A DNA stretch of 64,000 nt from Bdellovibrionales bacterium (GTDB lineage Bacteria; Bdellovibrionota; UBA1018; CAIMNF01). The notes under the pieces are model-generated. The model did not search any database. It saw only the letters and a list, made by a program, of their open reading frames with translations, and was not told the origin of the DNA. The translations under genes were made by a program, and so were the position numbers. Positions 24,410-37,100 of this stretch are shown in pieces. Every line of letters begins with the position of its first letter. The stretch's first letter is position 1. The stretch lies in NCBI GenBank assembly GCA_018266375.1, contig JAFEAO010000001.1, forward strand, positions 194,800 through 258,799, given 5' to 3'.

Positions 24410-26461
24410 TTAGTTGGACTTCGCATCATTGCGCGCCGAAGCCGCGGAGGTCGAAGTCGCCGTGACTTTCGGTGCCGGATAACTCAACCAATCAACCATG
24501 ATGTTGATCGCTTCCTGCACTTGCGGAGTCTTGAGCCAAAGCTCTTTACGCCCACTGGCTGTCGAGGCTTTCTCTTTACGATCTTTACGCTTGGTCTTGT
24601 CTTTGTCCGACTTCTTCATGATGTCGGCGACTTTCACCCAACCTTCGTTCTTTTTGACTTCATCGAGGTCTTTTTGGATGTCTTTGAACTCCTGATTCGC
24701 TTCCACGCGCTTAGCGGATTTTTCTTTCAAAGTTTTCACGAGGTCGTCGCTAATCGCGATCCAAGCATCTTTGCCGTCTTTGGATTGAGCGGCGTCCATC
24801 GAGATAAACGGCTCGGTCTTGGAAGGCGGCAAAGCATAGTCCATGAACTGCTCGCCCATGTCGTCGATGTCGAGGTAAGTCGGCATCGAAACGTCGGAAG
24901 CCACGCCCAAGTTTTGAGTCGAGTTCCCGCCTGGAAGATAGAACATCTGAGTCGTGAGCTTCATCGCACCCAATCCGAGCGGTAGCGGATTCAACACCTG
25001 CACGGAACCTTTACCGTAAGTGTGATCGCCGCCGACGATAAGTGCGCGGCGATAGTCTTTCATGGCGCCCGCCAAGATCTCGGACGCCGATGCGCTCTGA
25101 CGGGTGGTCAGGAGCATGAGCGGCCCGTTGTAGATAATCTTCGCGTCCTCATCCGCAAGAACGTCGCGGTTTTTCTTCACGTCTTGGGTCGCGACGACCG
25201 GACCGGTTTTGATGAACATACCGGCGATCTTAACCGCGTCTTGCAATAACCCGCCCCCGTTGGCCGAGAGGTCGAGAATGATACCGTCCACCTTTTTAGA
25301 GGCCGCTTCCTCGACGAGTTTACGCAAGTCAGTGTAGCAATCGCGTGAGTTCTTTTCAGAACCACCATAGAAAGACGGAAGGTCGATCAAACCGATTTTA
25401 ACTTTGCGATCGCCGATTTTCTTGTCCTGGTAAGTGATCTTCGCGGCTTGCTCGCGCATGTCGACTTTGTCGCGCACAAGTGTGACCTTGAAGGTGTCGC
25501 TTTTGCTGCCCTTCTGACGGAGTACGGTCAATTCGACTTTTGTACCTTTCTTACCGCGGATCATTTTAACGACGTCGGAGAGATCCATATCGATGATGTT
25601 GACCGGCTCTTTCTTGTCTTGAGCGACTGCGATGATCTTGTCCTTTGGCATGAGCGCGTGAGCGCGGTCAGCACTACCGCCCGGGATGATTTCTTGCACG
25701 ATGGTGTAGCCGTCGTCGCTTGAGAGCGACACGCCGATCCCTTCGAGCGAGAGATTCATCGAAATCTTGAATTCGTCGAGCTGCTCCGGACTCATGTAAT
25801 CCGAGTGCGGATCGAGAGAATGAGCGAACGACTCGGCAAAGAGGTTGATCATCTTACCGGTGTTGAGTTCTTTCGAACGCTTGACCGCAAGTTCGTAACG
25901 TTTGATGAGCTGTTGCTTCGCCTTGTCGAGTTTCACGTCGCCAGCCATCGTGGTCGCAAGCTGGGTTTGGATCGCGGAAGTCAAGCCGGCTTTCTTTTCG
26001 TCGACGTTCGACGGGTAGTCGCGTTTTTTGGAGTCGGACTGGTACTTCACGGTTTCGTCGAGCTTGAAATCGGCTTTACCGAGCATCTCGCTTACGATCT
26101 TCAGGTTTTCTTCGGCGCGCGAAACGAGCGTCGATGAGATCTCGTTCAAAGAAGCACAGTTTCCGTTCTTCATCGTTTCGAAGAGGTCGGTCAGCTGAGT
26201 CTTCATCTTGGCGACGTCGCTTTTCAAAAGAAGCTGCTTATTCGGGTCGACGTACTTCATGAACAAGTTCACGGTACGGCCTTTGATGTCGGAGTTCAGC
26301 TGATTGACTGAAAAATGATTGCTCAAGAAAACGTTCATGAGCGCCGGTACGCTTTGACATTGCAGCGTTTGCGCCTGCGCGACCGCCCCACTCGTGACGA
26401 GTGCGATCATCATTGTCTTTCGAGCGAAATTCAGTCCATGTTGGAGTTTTTTCATATCCAT
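24410..26461 (-). CDS. prc: Tail-specific / carboxy-terminal processing protease, S41
   Basis: A 683-aa periplasmic serine protease of the Prc/Tsp type. After a signal peptide (hydrophobic MMIALVTSGAVAQAQ) comes an N-terminal helical domain (NQLNSDIKGRTVNLFMKYVDPNK). The PDZ domain follows (GIGVSLSSDDGYTIVQEIIPGGSADRAH), then the S41 core: DLSANGGGLLQDAV, the catalytic Ser in SASASEILAGAMKDY, and the Lys of the Ser-Lys dyad in YGKGSVQVL. A Lys-rich C-terminal domain ends the protein. The length matches E. coli Prc (about 680). The ATG reading MDMKK was preferred over one five codons upstream that has no ribosome site. Confidence 0.93.
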   Translation of the reverse strand: MDMKKLQHGLNFARKTMMIALVTSGAVAQAQTLQCQSVPALMNVFLSNHFSVNQLNSDIKGRTVNLFMKYVDPNKQLLLKSDVAKMKTQLTDLFETMKNGNCASLNEISSTLVSRAEENLKIVSEMLGKADFKLDETVKYQSDSKKRDYPSNVDEKKAGLTSAIQTQLATTMAGDVKLDKAKQQLIKRYELAVKRSKELNTGKMINLFAESFAHSLDPHSDYMSPEQLDEFKISMNLSLEGIGVSLSSDDGYTIVQEIIPGGSADRAHALMPKDKIIAVAQDKKEPVNIIDMDLSDVVKMIRGKKGTKVELTVLRQKGSKSDTFKVTLVRDKVDMREQAAKITYQDKKIGDRKVKIGLIDLPSFYGGSEKNSRDCYTDLRKLVEEAASKKVDGIILDLSANGGGLLQDAVKIAGMFIKTGPVVATQDVKKNRDVLADEDAKIIYNGPLMLLTTRQSASASEILAGAMKDYRRALIVGGDHTYGKGSVQVLNPLPLGLGAMKLTTQMFYLPGGNSTQNLGVASDVSMPTYLDIDDMGEQFMDYALPPSKTEPFISMDAAQSKDGKDAWIAISDDLVKTLKEKSAKRVEANQEFKDIQKDLDEVKKNEGWVKVADIMKKSDKDKTKRKDRKEKASTASGRKELWLKTPQVQEAINIMVDWLSYPAPKVTATSTSAASARNDAKSN

Positions 26462-26483
26462 ATAGTTTCGTCCCATTTTGGGT

Positions 26484-28037
26484 TTACCGCAAGATCTCAG
26501 TCATGACTCGTCCCTCCGCCTGTGATGGCGGAAGTACGTTTAAAACGCTCGCCAAGGTGGGCGCCAAATCTACGACGTTTACCACTGCGCGATAGGTGCC
26601 GGGTTTGAAAGTCTTGCCCCAGATGACAAGCGGTACATAACGATCGTAGGAATAATGCGTCATGTGCGTCAGGGGGTAGCTGTCGCTCCAGTAATACGGA
26701 TTGAGGATCATCAAAAGGTCGCCACTATGGCGACTGAGCGTGTGATCGATGACTTTTCCGAAATCTCCCGGCGGGACTTTTCGGTCGTACAGAATTTCAT
26801 CCCGAATCAAAAGCTGATCGATGTAACGCTCTCTCACAAGGATCGGACGCAAAAAGTGTCCGACGTCGGCAACCGTTACCTTCGCGTTCTTCAGCGCTTC
26901 TTGATTCAAATAAAGTTGGAACTCGATGATACTCGCGATCCACTTTCCGCCTTTAGGCTTGCCGTATTCTTTGGTCAACGAATTTTCAATCAGGTCGGTC
27001 ACTTCCTCCTCTTTGATATTTTCGTTCGCGAGTTTTTCTTTCGGAACGGCGCCGGAACTCGGAGGCGTACCGTGATCGCCCGTGAGCACAAAAAACACGT
27101 TGTTCATGCCGACGCGTTTGCCAATTTCTTGGATGAACTCGCCGATCATCTTGTCTTCGTCTTGTGACATCTCAAGCAAGCTTTCGCTATTCGGTCCAAG
27201 TTGATGGCCGAGGTAATCGTGGCTCGATAAACTTACCGTGAGCAAGTCCGTGTCCGGCCCTTTACCCAATTTCAAATCATCAACCGCAGCGAGTGCGAGC
27301 TTTAAACTCTCTTTGCCGATCCAAGATGTGCGAAGCGATTCCGGATTACAATAAGTCATGTTTTTGTAAGGGCCCCACGAATATTTCTTGGTTTTCATGT
27401 CGGTCAAATCCGCATTTAATTTTTTGACGTAGCCAGGGATTTCTTTCATGTAGAAATCGCTCGTCACCCACTGACAGTTTTTGTAGTCGAGCCAGTACAC
27501 TTGGTCGGCACGCTTACCTGCCATTAAGATCGCGGCACGATCCTTTACCGCGATACTTACCGAGCGCGATGAGCGATCGACGTTCTTCAGTTCGTCGCCC
27601 AAGGTAGTGCCGTTAAAAAGTTTCGGTGACATACCCTGAGCACCGGCTACGACACCTCCTGAGCCGATGGTTTTACGATCGTCATCTTGAGTGCAGTACT
27701 CGACTGCGTTTTTGTCCCGATTGAACCAATAATTGGTCGAGATGCCGTGACGATACGGAAAAGTGCCTGACATGATTGCCGCGTGACCCGGACCAGTCAT
27801 GTCTTGCAAAAGACCGTGATCGGCCAGAGGCATATAAGCTCCTCCATCTTTTAGAAATTTAAATCCGCCGCTAAACTTGTAGCGCATCAGATAGTCCGCG
27901 CGGAACTGATCGATCACGATGACCACTCCCAATTTGTAGGGAGGAGTAACTTTGTTCGCTTCCGAAATTTTAGCGTGCGCGGACGGAGAAACAAAACCCG
28001 TCACCAAGAACGGGAGAACAGGTAAAAGTTTGTGCAT
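26484..28037 (-). CDS. PafA-like alkaline phosphatase superfamily protein, secreted
   Basis: A 517-aa exported enzyme of the type I phosphodiesterase / alkaline phosphatase superfamily. The metal and nucleophile sites are visible: VVIVIDQFRADYL (first Asp), DMTGPGHAAIMSGTFPYRHGI (Thr nucleophile), SSHDYLGHQLGPNS and LTGDHGTPPS (further Asp/His ligands). The Thr nucleophile and the N-x-WF-x-R...C sequence after it are as in PafA of Bacteroidetes. It probably scavenges phosphate from monoesters in the periplasm. The start was moved 69 bases inward to the ATG leading the signal peptide MHKLLPVLPFLVTGFVSPSAHA. It lies 22 bases upstream of the prc start and may be co-transcribed with it. Confidence 0.85.
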   Translation of the reverse strand: MHKLLPVLPFLVTGFVSPSAHAKISEANKVTPPYKLGVVIVIDQFRADYLMRYKFSGGFKFLKDGGAYMPLADHGLLQDMTGPGHAAIMSGTFPYRHGISTNYWFNRDKNAVEYCTQDDDRKTIGSGGVVAGAQGMSPKLFNGTTLGDELKNVDRSSRSVSIAVKDRAAILMAGKRADQVYWLDYKNCQWVTSDFYMKEIPGYVKKLNADLTDMKTKKYSWGPYKNMTYCNPESLRTSWIGKESLKLALAAVDDLKLGKGPDTDLLTVSLSSHDYLGHQLGPNSESLLEMSQDEDKMIGEFIQEIGKRVGMNNVFFVLTGDHGTPPSSGAVPKEKLANENIKEEEVTDLIENSLTKEYGKPKGGKWIASIIEFQLYLNQEALKNAKVTVADVGHFLRPILVRERYIDQLLIRDEILYDRKVPPGDFGKVIDHTLSRHSGDLLMILNPYYWSDSYPLTHMTHYSYDRYVPLVIWGKTFKPGTYRAVVNVVDLAPTLASVLNVLPPSQAEGRVMTEILR

Positions 28038-28154
28038 GCTTTCATTTGATAATTTCAGAGCAAAAAGATCAATAGGTAAAATTGTCTTTATTTCAATAAC
28101 TTGCAACGCAAACCGTTATGTTTTATTATTAAACAATATTAGTTTAATTTAAAC

Positions 28155-28183
28155 TTGATTCATTGAGTTAATAGGCGTAGAGT
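28155..28183 (+). promoter_or_regulatory. Sigma70-type promoter candidate for the lipoprotein protease
   Basis: TTGATT, 17-base spacer, TAGAGT. Transcription from it would give a leader of about 260 bases containing the GGGGG/CCCCC hairpin before the protease start. Confidence 0.3.
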
Positions 28184-28244
28184 CCATCAAATGAGAACCG
28201 TCATAACCAGTGTCGGGCAAGAGAGAGTAGAGAGCTGAGTTGAC

Positions 28245-28277
28245 GGGGGTTCCGATGAGACGATCTTATCGGCCCCC
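28245..28277 (+). other. Strong hairpin in a long 5' leader
   Basis: GGGGG-tt-CCGAT, 11-base loop, ATCGG-CCCCC: ten base pairs with one 2-base bulge. Flanking AGAG / CTCT can extend it loosely. No T-run follows, so it is not an intrinsic terminator. It may be part of a cis-acting RNA or a small RNA; no known riboswitch consensus was recognised. Confidence 0.4.
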
Positions 28278-28452
28278 TCACCTCTGTTTCAAGTCCAGTT
28301 CAGCCTTGAATAGCAATTCAACGCGCCGCTTTCATATTATTTCAATTAATTACAATTTATCTTTGAAACTAATCAAATCTAGTGTTTCATGATGTGGGCA
28401 CTTTTTTGACGGCGACAATGCATTGAGAAAAGTGATTTTTTTAGGGGGACAC

Positions 28453-29343
28453 ATGGAACGGACGGCGTATTCTCGCGCTTTAATTTCAGGAATCTTTGCA
28501 GCTTCTATCGGGCTTGTTGGATGCGGCAAGCAAACACCAACAGTCGAGCCACTGGCCTACAATGCCGACCTGTACAGCTCTTATGGTGAGGCGTCTAAGA
28601 TCATCGGCTCGAACAACATGGTTCCGGTTAAAGCGGATGGGTCAAACATCGATTCGAACCTTCGCAAATATCTCGATGCCTTTGGCATTATTTCAATCGG
28701 CAACTCGGGCGCTTGCTCGGGTACGCATATCGGTAACGGTTACGTGTTGACCGCCGGTCACTGCTTCTTTGACGAGAACACTTCAGGCACTCGAATCGCT
28801 CAAAACAAAGCCTGTACCAACATCAAGGTTTATTGGGGTTACCGCGGATCTCCGGAGACTGGCAGTCCGAAGCCCGTCGTCTCTGGCGTTGCTCAATGTA
28901 CAAAGCTCATTTACGCCGAACAAACCCAGCAACGTGACTTTGCGATCTTTAAGGTCGATAAAGCTCCCTCTGTCACGATCGGCCTCGCTTTGGAATCTGG
29001 CCGTACCGCGGTTGGTACCAAACTCACCATCTTTGGATACCCTCAAGGACGTCCGCTCGAGTGGTCGCAATACTGCGCTCTTCAATCATCGACCGCAGCC
29101 GGCCTAAACGCGATCAAAGGTCAATCGACGTTTATTTACACCTGTGATACCGAACCGGGTAACAGCGGTAGCTCCATCCTCGCTTTCAGTTCGAATGGCG
29201 TACCAAAAGTCATCGGCGTCCACGATGGTGCTGCTCCAAGCGGTATCGATTTCAACTACGCGACGTACATGTACGACGCTCGATCGGTCTTGAAATCCAA
29301 AGGCTTCGACATCAGTCGCGCCGTCATGACGAACGGAATCTAG
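28453..29343 (+). CDS. Trypsin-like serine protease, lipoprotein
   Basis: 296 aa. The signal peptide ends in a lipobox LVGC with lipidated Cys24, so the protein is probably anchored to a membrane. The S1 catalytic triad is complete: His in GYVLTAGHCFF, Asp in QQRDFAIFKVD, Ser in TEPGNSGSSIL. Cysteines in ACSGTH, GHC, NKAC, AQC, QYC and TCDTE suggest disulfides. The ATG at 28453 follows AGGGGGAC; the longest ORF adds ten residues that would spoil the signal peptide. A long, structured leader precedes it. It is similar in plan to the secreted protease at 40.8 kb but not closely related in sequence. Confidence 0.9.
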   Translation: MERTAYSRALISGIFAASIGLVGCGKQTPTVEPLAYNADLYSSYGEASKIIGSNNMVPVKADGSNIDSNLRKYLDAFGIISIGNSGACSGTHIGNGYVLTAGHCFFDENTSGTRIAQNKACTNIKVYWGYRGSPETGSPKPVVSGVAQCTKLIYAEQTQQRDFAIFKVDKAPSVTIGLALESGRTAVGTKLTIFGYPQGRPLEWSQYCALQSSTAAGLNAIKGQSTFIYTCDTEPGNSGSSILAFSSNGVPKVIGVHDGAAPSGIDFNYATYMYDARSVLKSKGFDISRAVMTNGI

Positions 29344-29381
29344 CTCTACTTGTTTCTAGGCCCGTGTGGTATGAACTACCC

Positions 29382-30539
29382 ATGGGCCAAATTGAAATTC
29401 GCGAAGTAAGCGGCAAAAAAGGTACTGACGAATTCATCGACGTCATGTGGAGACTCTACGACCAGAAAACTTATCCACAGTGGGTACCGCCCCTCCGGAT
29501 GTCGGTTTACGAAAGCCTCGACACCGTCAAAAACCCATTCTACAAACGCGCAACGATCGCGATGTGGATCGCATACCGCGGCGGTAAACCCGTCGGCCGT
29601 ATCGCTGCATGTGAAAATCGCGGCCATAACGAGTTCCACAACGATAAAACGGGCTTCTACGGATTCTTCGAATCGATCGACGATCAAACCGTCGCGAATG
29701 CTCTCTTTGATACCGCAAAAAAATGGTTGAAGGATCGGGGCTTGGACAAAATGCAAGGACCGATGAACCCATCGACCAATCACGAATGCGGTTTGCTCGT
29801 TCGCGGGCAGAGCCAACATCCGACCATCATGACGACGTGGAACCCGAAGTTCTACGAACAACTCCATGACAACTACGGATTGACCAAAGCAAAGGATCTT
29901 GTCGCATACATCGTCGCACGCGAAAAAAACAGCGAGCTTCCCATCAAGGTGCAGGAATACGTCAAGCGCTTGCGCGCTGAAAACTCACGCGTAAAATTCC
30001 GCGACTTCGATCTCAAACACTTTCAACGCGAAGTCGACCAAACTTTCGAAATTTACAACTCGGCGTGGGAGAAAAACTGGGGTTTCTTCCCGATGACCAA
30101 AGAAGAGTACCAATTCGCGGCGAAAGACATGAAAATGGTCCTCGATCCAAAGATGGCGTTCGTTGCCGAAGTCGACGGCAAACCGGCGGGCTTCATGCTC
30201 GCTCTTCCGGATTTCAATCACGTGTTCAAGCGGATTCCGACTGGGCGCCTGTTTCCGACCGGGCTTATCAAGCTCCTCGTCGGCCGATACCTACTGCTAA
30301 AAAGTCAAAAAATTCAAAAAGCGGTCCGCATCCTTACTCTCGGCGTGAAGCCGGAATTCCGCGGCGGCGGGATTTTTGCCTTGTTTACGTTTGAATCCTT
30401 CGAACGCGCTCACAAATACGGTTACGTAGCGGGCGAAGCGTCTTGGATTCTCGAAGACAACGAAGCAATGAACAAGCCCTGGCGCGATTTGGGGGCGCCT
30501 TTGTATCGCCGTTGGAGAATTTACGAGATGCCGACCTAA
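29382..30539 (+). CDS. GNAT-like N-acetyltransferase family protein
   Basis: A 385-aa protein of the long two-lobe GNAT-like type found in several proteobacteria. The N-terminal half has WIAYRGGKPVGRIAACENRGHNEFH and a FYGFFESIDDQTVANALFDTAKKWLKDRGLDKMQGP block. The C-terminal half has FVAEVDGKPAGFMLALPDF and TLGVKPEFRGGGIFALF, the latter resembling the acetyl-CoA-binding R/Q-x-x-G-x-G/A loop. The substrate is unknown. ATG 29382 was preferred over GTG 29364; neither has a strong ribosome site. A hairpin overlaps its stop codon. Confidence 0.75.
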   Translation: MGQIEIREVSGKKGTDEFIDVMWRLYDQKTYPQWVPPLRMSVYESLDTVKNPFYKRATIAMWIAYRGGKPVGRIAACENRGHNEFHNDKTGFYGFFESIDDQTVANALFDTAKKWLKDRGLDKMQGPMNPSTNHECGLLVRGQSQHPTIMTTWNPKFYEQLHDNYGLTKAKDLVAYIVAREKNSELPIKVQEYVKRLRAENSRVKFRDFDLKHFQREVDQTFEIYNSAWEKNWGFFPMTKEEYQFAAKDMKMVLDPKMAFVAEVDGKPAGFMLALPDFNHVFKRIPTGRLFPTGLIKLLVGRYLLLKSQKIQKAVRILTLGVKPEFRGGGIFALFTFESFERAHKYGYVAGEASWILEDNEAMNKPWRDLGAPLYRRWRIYEMPT

Positions 30540-30546
30540 AGGTCGG
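30531..30546 (+). terminator. Hairpin across the acetyltransferase stop codon
   Basis: CCGACC-taaa-GGTCGG, a perfect 6-bp stem whose loop contains the TAA stop. No T-run follows, so termination is uncertain; it could also protect the mRNA end between the two convergent genes. Confidence 0.3.
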
Positions 30547-30572
30547 ACGGGTAACCGATTTACTCAGGTGTG

Positions 30573-32108
30573 TCAGTTAATACTGATATCTTTGATAAAG
30601 AAATAACCAATCGGATTGATACTGAACCCTTTGATGTTTTTGGCAACAAGGGCTTCGTTTTCCTCATAGAAAAGGGGCAGGATCGCCGCTTCTCTGATCT
30701 GTAGGATGTCCTGCGCTTCTTTGTACAAACTATCGCGCTTGAGGGTGTTCCAATCCTCGCGAGCTCTGGTCATGTTCTCGTCGTATTTGGCGTTCGAAAA
30801 CTTCCCGATATTGTTACCGGTGTTGGATTCGAAAAGACCGAGGAAGCTATCTCCATCCGGATAGTCAGCCGCCCACACCATCATCATCATCGGAAAGCTT
30901 TGGGATGTTATTTGACTGCGGAACACCTTGTGGTCAAAGAGCTCGATTTCCACCTTGAGGCCCAAGTTTTTTTTCAGCTCGCTCTGAATGTATTGCGCGA
31001 GAATACGAGGGCGCTCGCTATTACGCGCGACAAGCGCCAGGGGTTTTGTAACGTCGTAACCCGATTTGGCGAGCGATTCTTTGGCCTTCGCCACGTCAAA
31101 CGCGAGCGACATCTTTGCATCGTAACCCACCACTTTTGGCGGAATAAAAGTGCTCGCCAATTTTTGCGAACCATTCAAGATCGACGGAATCGGCTTGCGA
31201 TCGATTGCCTGAGAGAGCGCCATGCGCAAATCGCGATTCTCCGTGGCAGCGCCTTTCACCTTGTATAGTAAATAGTGCGTCTTCAGGTACGGAAAAGTCT
31301 TAAACTCAGGCATCGGGCGCGCGAGTTTCAAATCATCCGGCGAAAAATCCTGCATCATCTGGATTCCTCCTGATTTAAAGACATTGAGCGCGGTCGCGCT
31401 GTCCTTGATGATCATCGCGGTAGCTTCAGTCACACCGTTGTTTTTGCGCCAGTAATTTGGATTTGCTTTCATGACGATCTTGGTTTGATTTTGAAATGCT
31501 TCGAGAACGTAAGGGCCAACGGTGACCATTTTGCCCGGCTTGGTCCACGCGGCTCCGTTCGCCGCAACTACGTCCTTACGGATCGGAAACAGCGGCCAGA
31601 AGCCGGTGAGGTAAGGAAAATACGCGACCGGTTTTTTGAGGGTCACCACCAGAGTCTGATCGTCTTTCGCGACGACACCGACTTTGGAGAAATCCGTGCT
31701 GGTCTTTTTATTGAATTCCTCGGCGCCCACCATATCGTAGAGCAAATAAGCATAAGGTGCCGCTGTTGCCGGAGTCAGAAGGCGCTTCCAGCCTTCGACA
31801 AAGTCCTGAGCTTTTAATACCACGCCGTCCGACCACTTCGCGTTCTTGCGAATCTTAAACGTGTAAGTTTTTTGATCTTTGCTGATCGTCATCTTTTCAG
31901 CAAGACATGGCTTTGGTTTGAGGTTGGCATCCACTTCCATCAAGCCTTCCATCAAATTCATCATGAGTGGCGTTTCGACCGAAGTGCTGGCCAAGTGCCA
32001 ATCGAGCGTCGTCGGATCGGCGAGCAATCTGAATTTGAAAGTGGAAGCATGCGGGGCGGCAATCGGTAGAGTCACCAAGAAAAGAGCCAGAATCAGTGTG
32101 CGTGTCAT
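30573..32108 (-). CDS. Oligopeptide ABC transporter substrate-binding protein (OppA-like)
   Basis: A 511-aa periplasmic solute-binding protein of the SBP_bac_5 family. It has signal peptide MTRTLILALFLVTLPIAAPHAS, then DPTTLDWHLASTSVETPLMMNLMEGLMEVD, the family block CLAEKMTISKDQKTYTFKIRKNAKWSDG, and MVWAADYPDGDSFLGLFESNTGNN near the end. This matches OppA/MppA-type peptide binders. No permease or ATPase genes are adjacent, so its transporter partner is elsewhere. It is divergent from the FadH-like gene with 33 bases between. Confidence 0.92.
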   Translation of the reverse strand: MTRTLILALFLVTLPIAAPHASTFKFRLLADPTTLDWHLASTSVETPLMMNLMEGLMEVDANLKPKPCLAEKMTISKDQKTYTFKIRKNAKWSDGVVLKAQDFVEGWKRLLTPATAAPYAYLLYDMVGAEEFNKKTSTDFSKVGVVAKDDQTLVVTLKKPVAYFPYLTGFWPLFPIRKDVVAANGAAWTKPGKMVTVGPYVLEAFQNQTKIVMKANPNYWRKNNGVTEATAMIIKDSATALNVFKSGGIQMMQDFSPDDLKLARPMPEFKTFPYLKTHYLLYKVKGAATENRDLRMALSQAIDRKPIPSILNGSQKLASTFIPPKVVGYDAKMSLAFDVAKAKESLAKSGYDVTKPLALVARNSERPRILAQYIQSELKKNLGLKVEIELFDHKVFRSQITSQSFPMMMMVWAADYPDGDSFLGLFESNTGNNIGKFSNAKYDENMTRAREDWNTLKRDSLYKEAQDILQIREAAILPLFYEENEALVAKNIKGFSINPIGYFFIKDISIN

Positions 32109-32132
32109 GTTTCCATCTTAGATCGGTGGTAG

Positions 32133-34184
<2,052 letters not shown>

Positions 34185-34191
34185 ACCGCTC

Positions 34192-37100
34192 CTAGAATTT
34201 CCCGTCTGGCTTCAGTTTTAAAATAAAGGCATCGTAGTATCCCCCGTTTGCCTCCGAGAGCACGCCACCTGTATGTCCCGCACAGTACACGTTGCCTGTG
34301 GCATCCACACTCACGCCATTGCAAAAATCAAAATCTTGGTTGGCGTTCACAGGTGCGCCTGGCGCTTTCGTCACCGCCCCTAACTGCGTTAGCCATTGCA
34401 CGACCCCACTTGAATCAAGTTTCATCACAAAGGCGTCGCTAGCCCCGCCAGCCCCATTTGCTTCCGAGAGCGCACCATCGGTATACCCTGCACAGTACAC
34501 ATTACCCAAGGCATCCACACTCACGCCATTGCAATAATCATTACCTACATTGGCACCCACAGGAGCATTCGGCGTCATCGTCACTGCTCCTAATTGCGTT
34601 ACCCACTGGATCACTCCACTTGAATTAAGCTTCATCACAAAGGCATCACTAGTCCCGCCAGCCCCATTTGCTTCTGAGAGCGCACCAGTCGTATACCCTG
34701 CACAGTACACATTACCCAAGGCATCCACACTCACGCCATTGCAAAAATCAAAACCTTGGTTGGCGTTCACAGGTGCGCCTGGCGCTTTCGTCACCGCCCC
34801 TAACTGCGTTAGCCATTGCACGACCCCACTTGAATCAAGTTTCATCACAAAGGCGTCGTAACTCCCCCCACTGTTTTCTGAGAGCTTGGCACTTGTCTGT
34901 CCGGCACAGTACACGTTGCCTGTGGCATCCACACTCACGCCATTGCAAACTTCACTAAATGCATTGGCACCAGCAGGCGCGCCTGGCGCTTTCGTCACCG
35001 CCCCTAACTGCGTTACCCACTGGATCGCGCCGTTTGAATCAAGCTTCATCACAAATACGTCTGAATTCCATCTTCCTCCTATTGCTTCCGAGAGTATACC
35101 AAACGTATGTCCGGCACAGTACACGTTGCCTGTGGCATCCACACTTACGCCATTGCAATAATCATTACCTACATTGGCACCCACAGGAGCATTCGGCGCC
35201 ATCGTCACTGCTCCTAATTGCGTTACCCACTGGATCACTCCACTTGAATTAAGCTTCATCACAAAGGCGTCGTAATTCCCCCCGTTTGTTTCCGAGAGCG
35301 CGCCACTGGTATACCCTGCACAGTACACGTTGCCTGTGGCATCCACACTCACGCCTTTGCAAACATCATCACCTTGATTGGCGTCCCCGGGCGCGCCTGG
35401 CGCTTTCGTCACCGCTCCTAATTGCGTTACCCATTGAACGGTGCCGCTCGAATCGATCTTCATCACAAAGGCGTCTTTGCCACCCCCATTTGCTTCCGTG
35501 AGCGTACCATCGGTATACCCCGCACAGTACACGTTGCCCAAGGTGTCTGTACTCACGCTCTGGCATCTTTCATCGTTCCGATTGTAAACAGCAGGCACAC
35601 CTGGAACCTTTGTCACCGCCCCTAACTGCGTTACCCACTGGATCGCGCCGTTTGAATTAAGCTTCATCACAACGGCGTCTCTAACACCCGCATTTACTTC
35701 AGAGAGCACGCCACCTGTATGTCCCGCACAGTACACGTTGCCTGTGGCATCCACACTCACGCCATTGCAAAAATCATCTCTTCGATTGGCGTCCCGGGGA
35801 GCGCCCGGGGCTGTTGTCACTGCTCCTAATTGCGCTACCCACTGGATCACTCCACTTGAATTAAGCTTCATCACAAAGGCGTCGTAACTCCCCCCATTTA
35901 CTTCCGAGAGCGCGCCATCGGTATACCCTGCACAGTACACGTTGCCTGTGGCATCCACACTCACTCCATTGCAAACATCTTCACCTTGATTGGCGTCTCC
36001 GGGCGCGCCTGGCGCTTTTGTCACCGCTCCTAATTGCGTTACCCATTGAACGGTGCCGCTCGAATCAAGCTTCATCACAAAGGCGTCGTAATCCCCCCCG
36101 CTTGCTTCCGAAAGTGCAGCCTTTGTAAAGCCCGCACAGTACACGTTGCCTGTGGCATCCACACTCACGCCATTGCAAAAATCACTATCTTGATTGGCGT
36201 CTCCGGGCGCGCCTGGCGCTTTTGTCACCGCCCCCAACTGCGTTACCCATTGAACGGTACCGCTCGAATCAAGCTTCATCACAAAGGCGTCACTACCTCC
36301 GTTCGTCCCATTTGCTTCCGAGAGCGCACCATCGGTATTTCCTGCGCAGTACACGTTGCCCAAGGTGTCTGTACTCACGCCATTGCAAAAATCATTTTCT
36401 TGATTGGCGTCCCCGGGCGCGCCTGGCGCTTTTGTCACCGCCCCCAACTGCGTTACCCATTGAATCACTCCACTCGAATCAAGCTTCATCACAAAGGCGT
36501 CGTTACGCCCCCCATTTGCTTCCGAGAGCGCACCATCGGTATTTCCTGCGCAGTACACGTTGCCCAAGGTGTCTGTACTCACGCCTTTGCAAAAATCACC
36601 ACCTTGATTGGCGTCCCCGGGCGCGCCTGGCGCTTTTGTCACCGCTCCCAACTGCGTTACCCATTGAACGGTACCACTCGAATCAAGCTTCATCACAAAG
36701 GCGTCACCACTCCCCCCATTTGCTTCCGAGAGCGCACCATCGGTATACCCTGCGCAGTACACGTTGCCTGTGGCATCCACACTCACGCCATTGCAAAAAT
36801 CACCACCTTGATTGGCGTCCCCGGGCGCGCCTGGCGCTTTTGTCACCGCCCCCAACTGCGTTACCCATTGAATCACTCCACTCGAATCAAGCTTCATCAC
36901 AAAGGCGTCACTACCTCCGTTCGTCCCATTTGCTTCCGAGAGCGCGCCATCGGTATACCCTGCACAGTACACGTTACCCGAGCCATCGACCACGGTTTGG
37001 TTACAAATTTCGTTGGCGGTATTCGTAAAAAACGGACCGAGTGCCGTCGATACTCCAAACTGTTTTAAAAAACTTACAAGGGGTACGGGCGTTGAAGATG

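Larger units (their letters stand above)
28038..28452. other. 415-base intergenic region between divergent genes
   Basis: No credible gene. The left part is very AT-rich and should hold the minus-strand promoter of the phosphatase gene. The right part holds a plus-strand promoter candidate and a strong hairpin, each listed separately, followed by AT-rich sequence up to the AGGGGGAC ribosome site of the lipoprotein protease. Confidence 0.6.

Noticed and set aside
28201..28290. Cyclic-di-GMP (GEMM) riboswitch in the protease leader
   Set aside because: The conserved bases of the GEMM core are not present around the hairpin.
34201..37000. Regular repeats considered as a CRISPR array
   Set aside because: Units of about 200 bp are in frame, encode a known protein repeat type and have no short identical repeats with unique spacers.
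36034..37068. Long plus-strand ORF (344 aa) and a second one (268 aa) opposite the SBBP gene
   Set aside because: Both are mirror images of the tandem repeats on the other strand: repeated units stay open in several frames. They have no ribosome site and lack normal protein composition.
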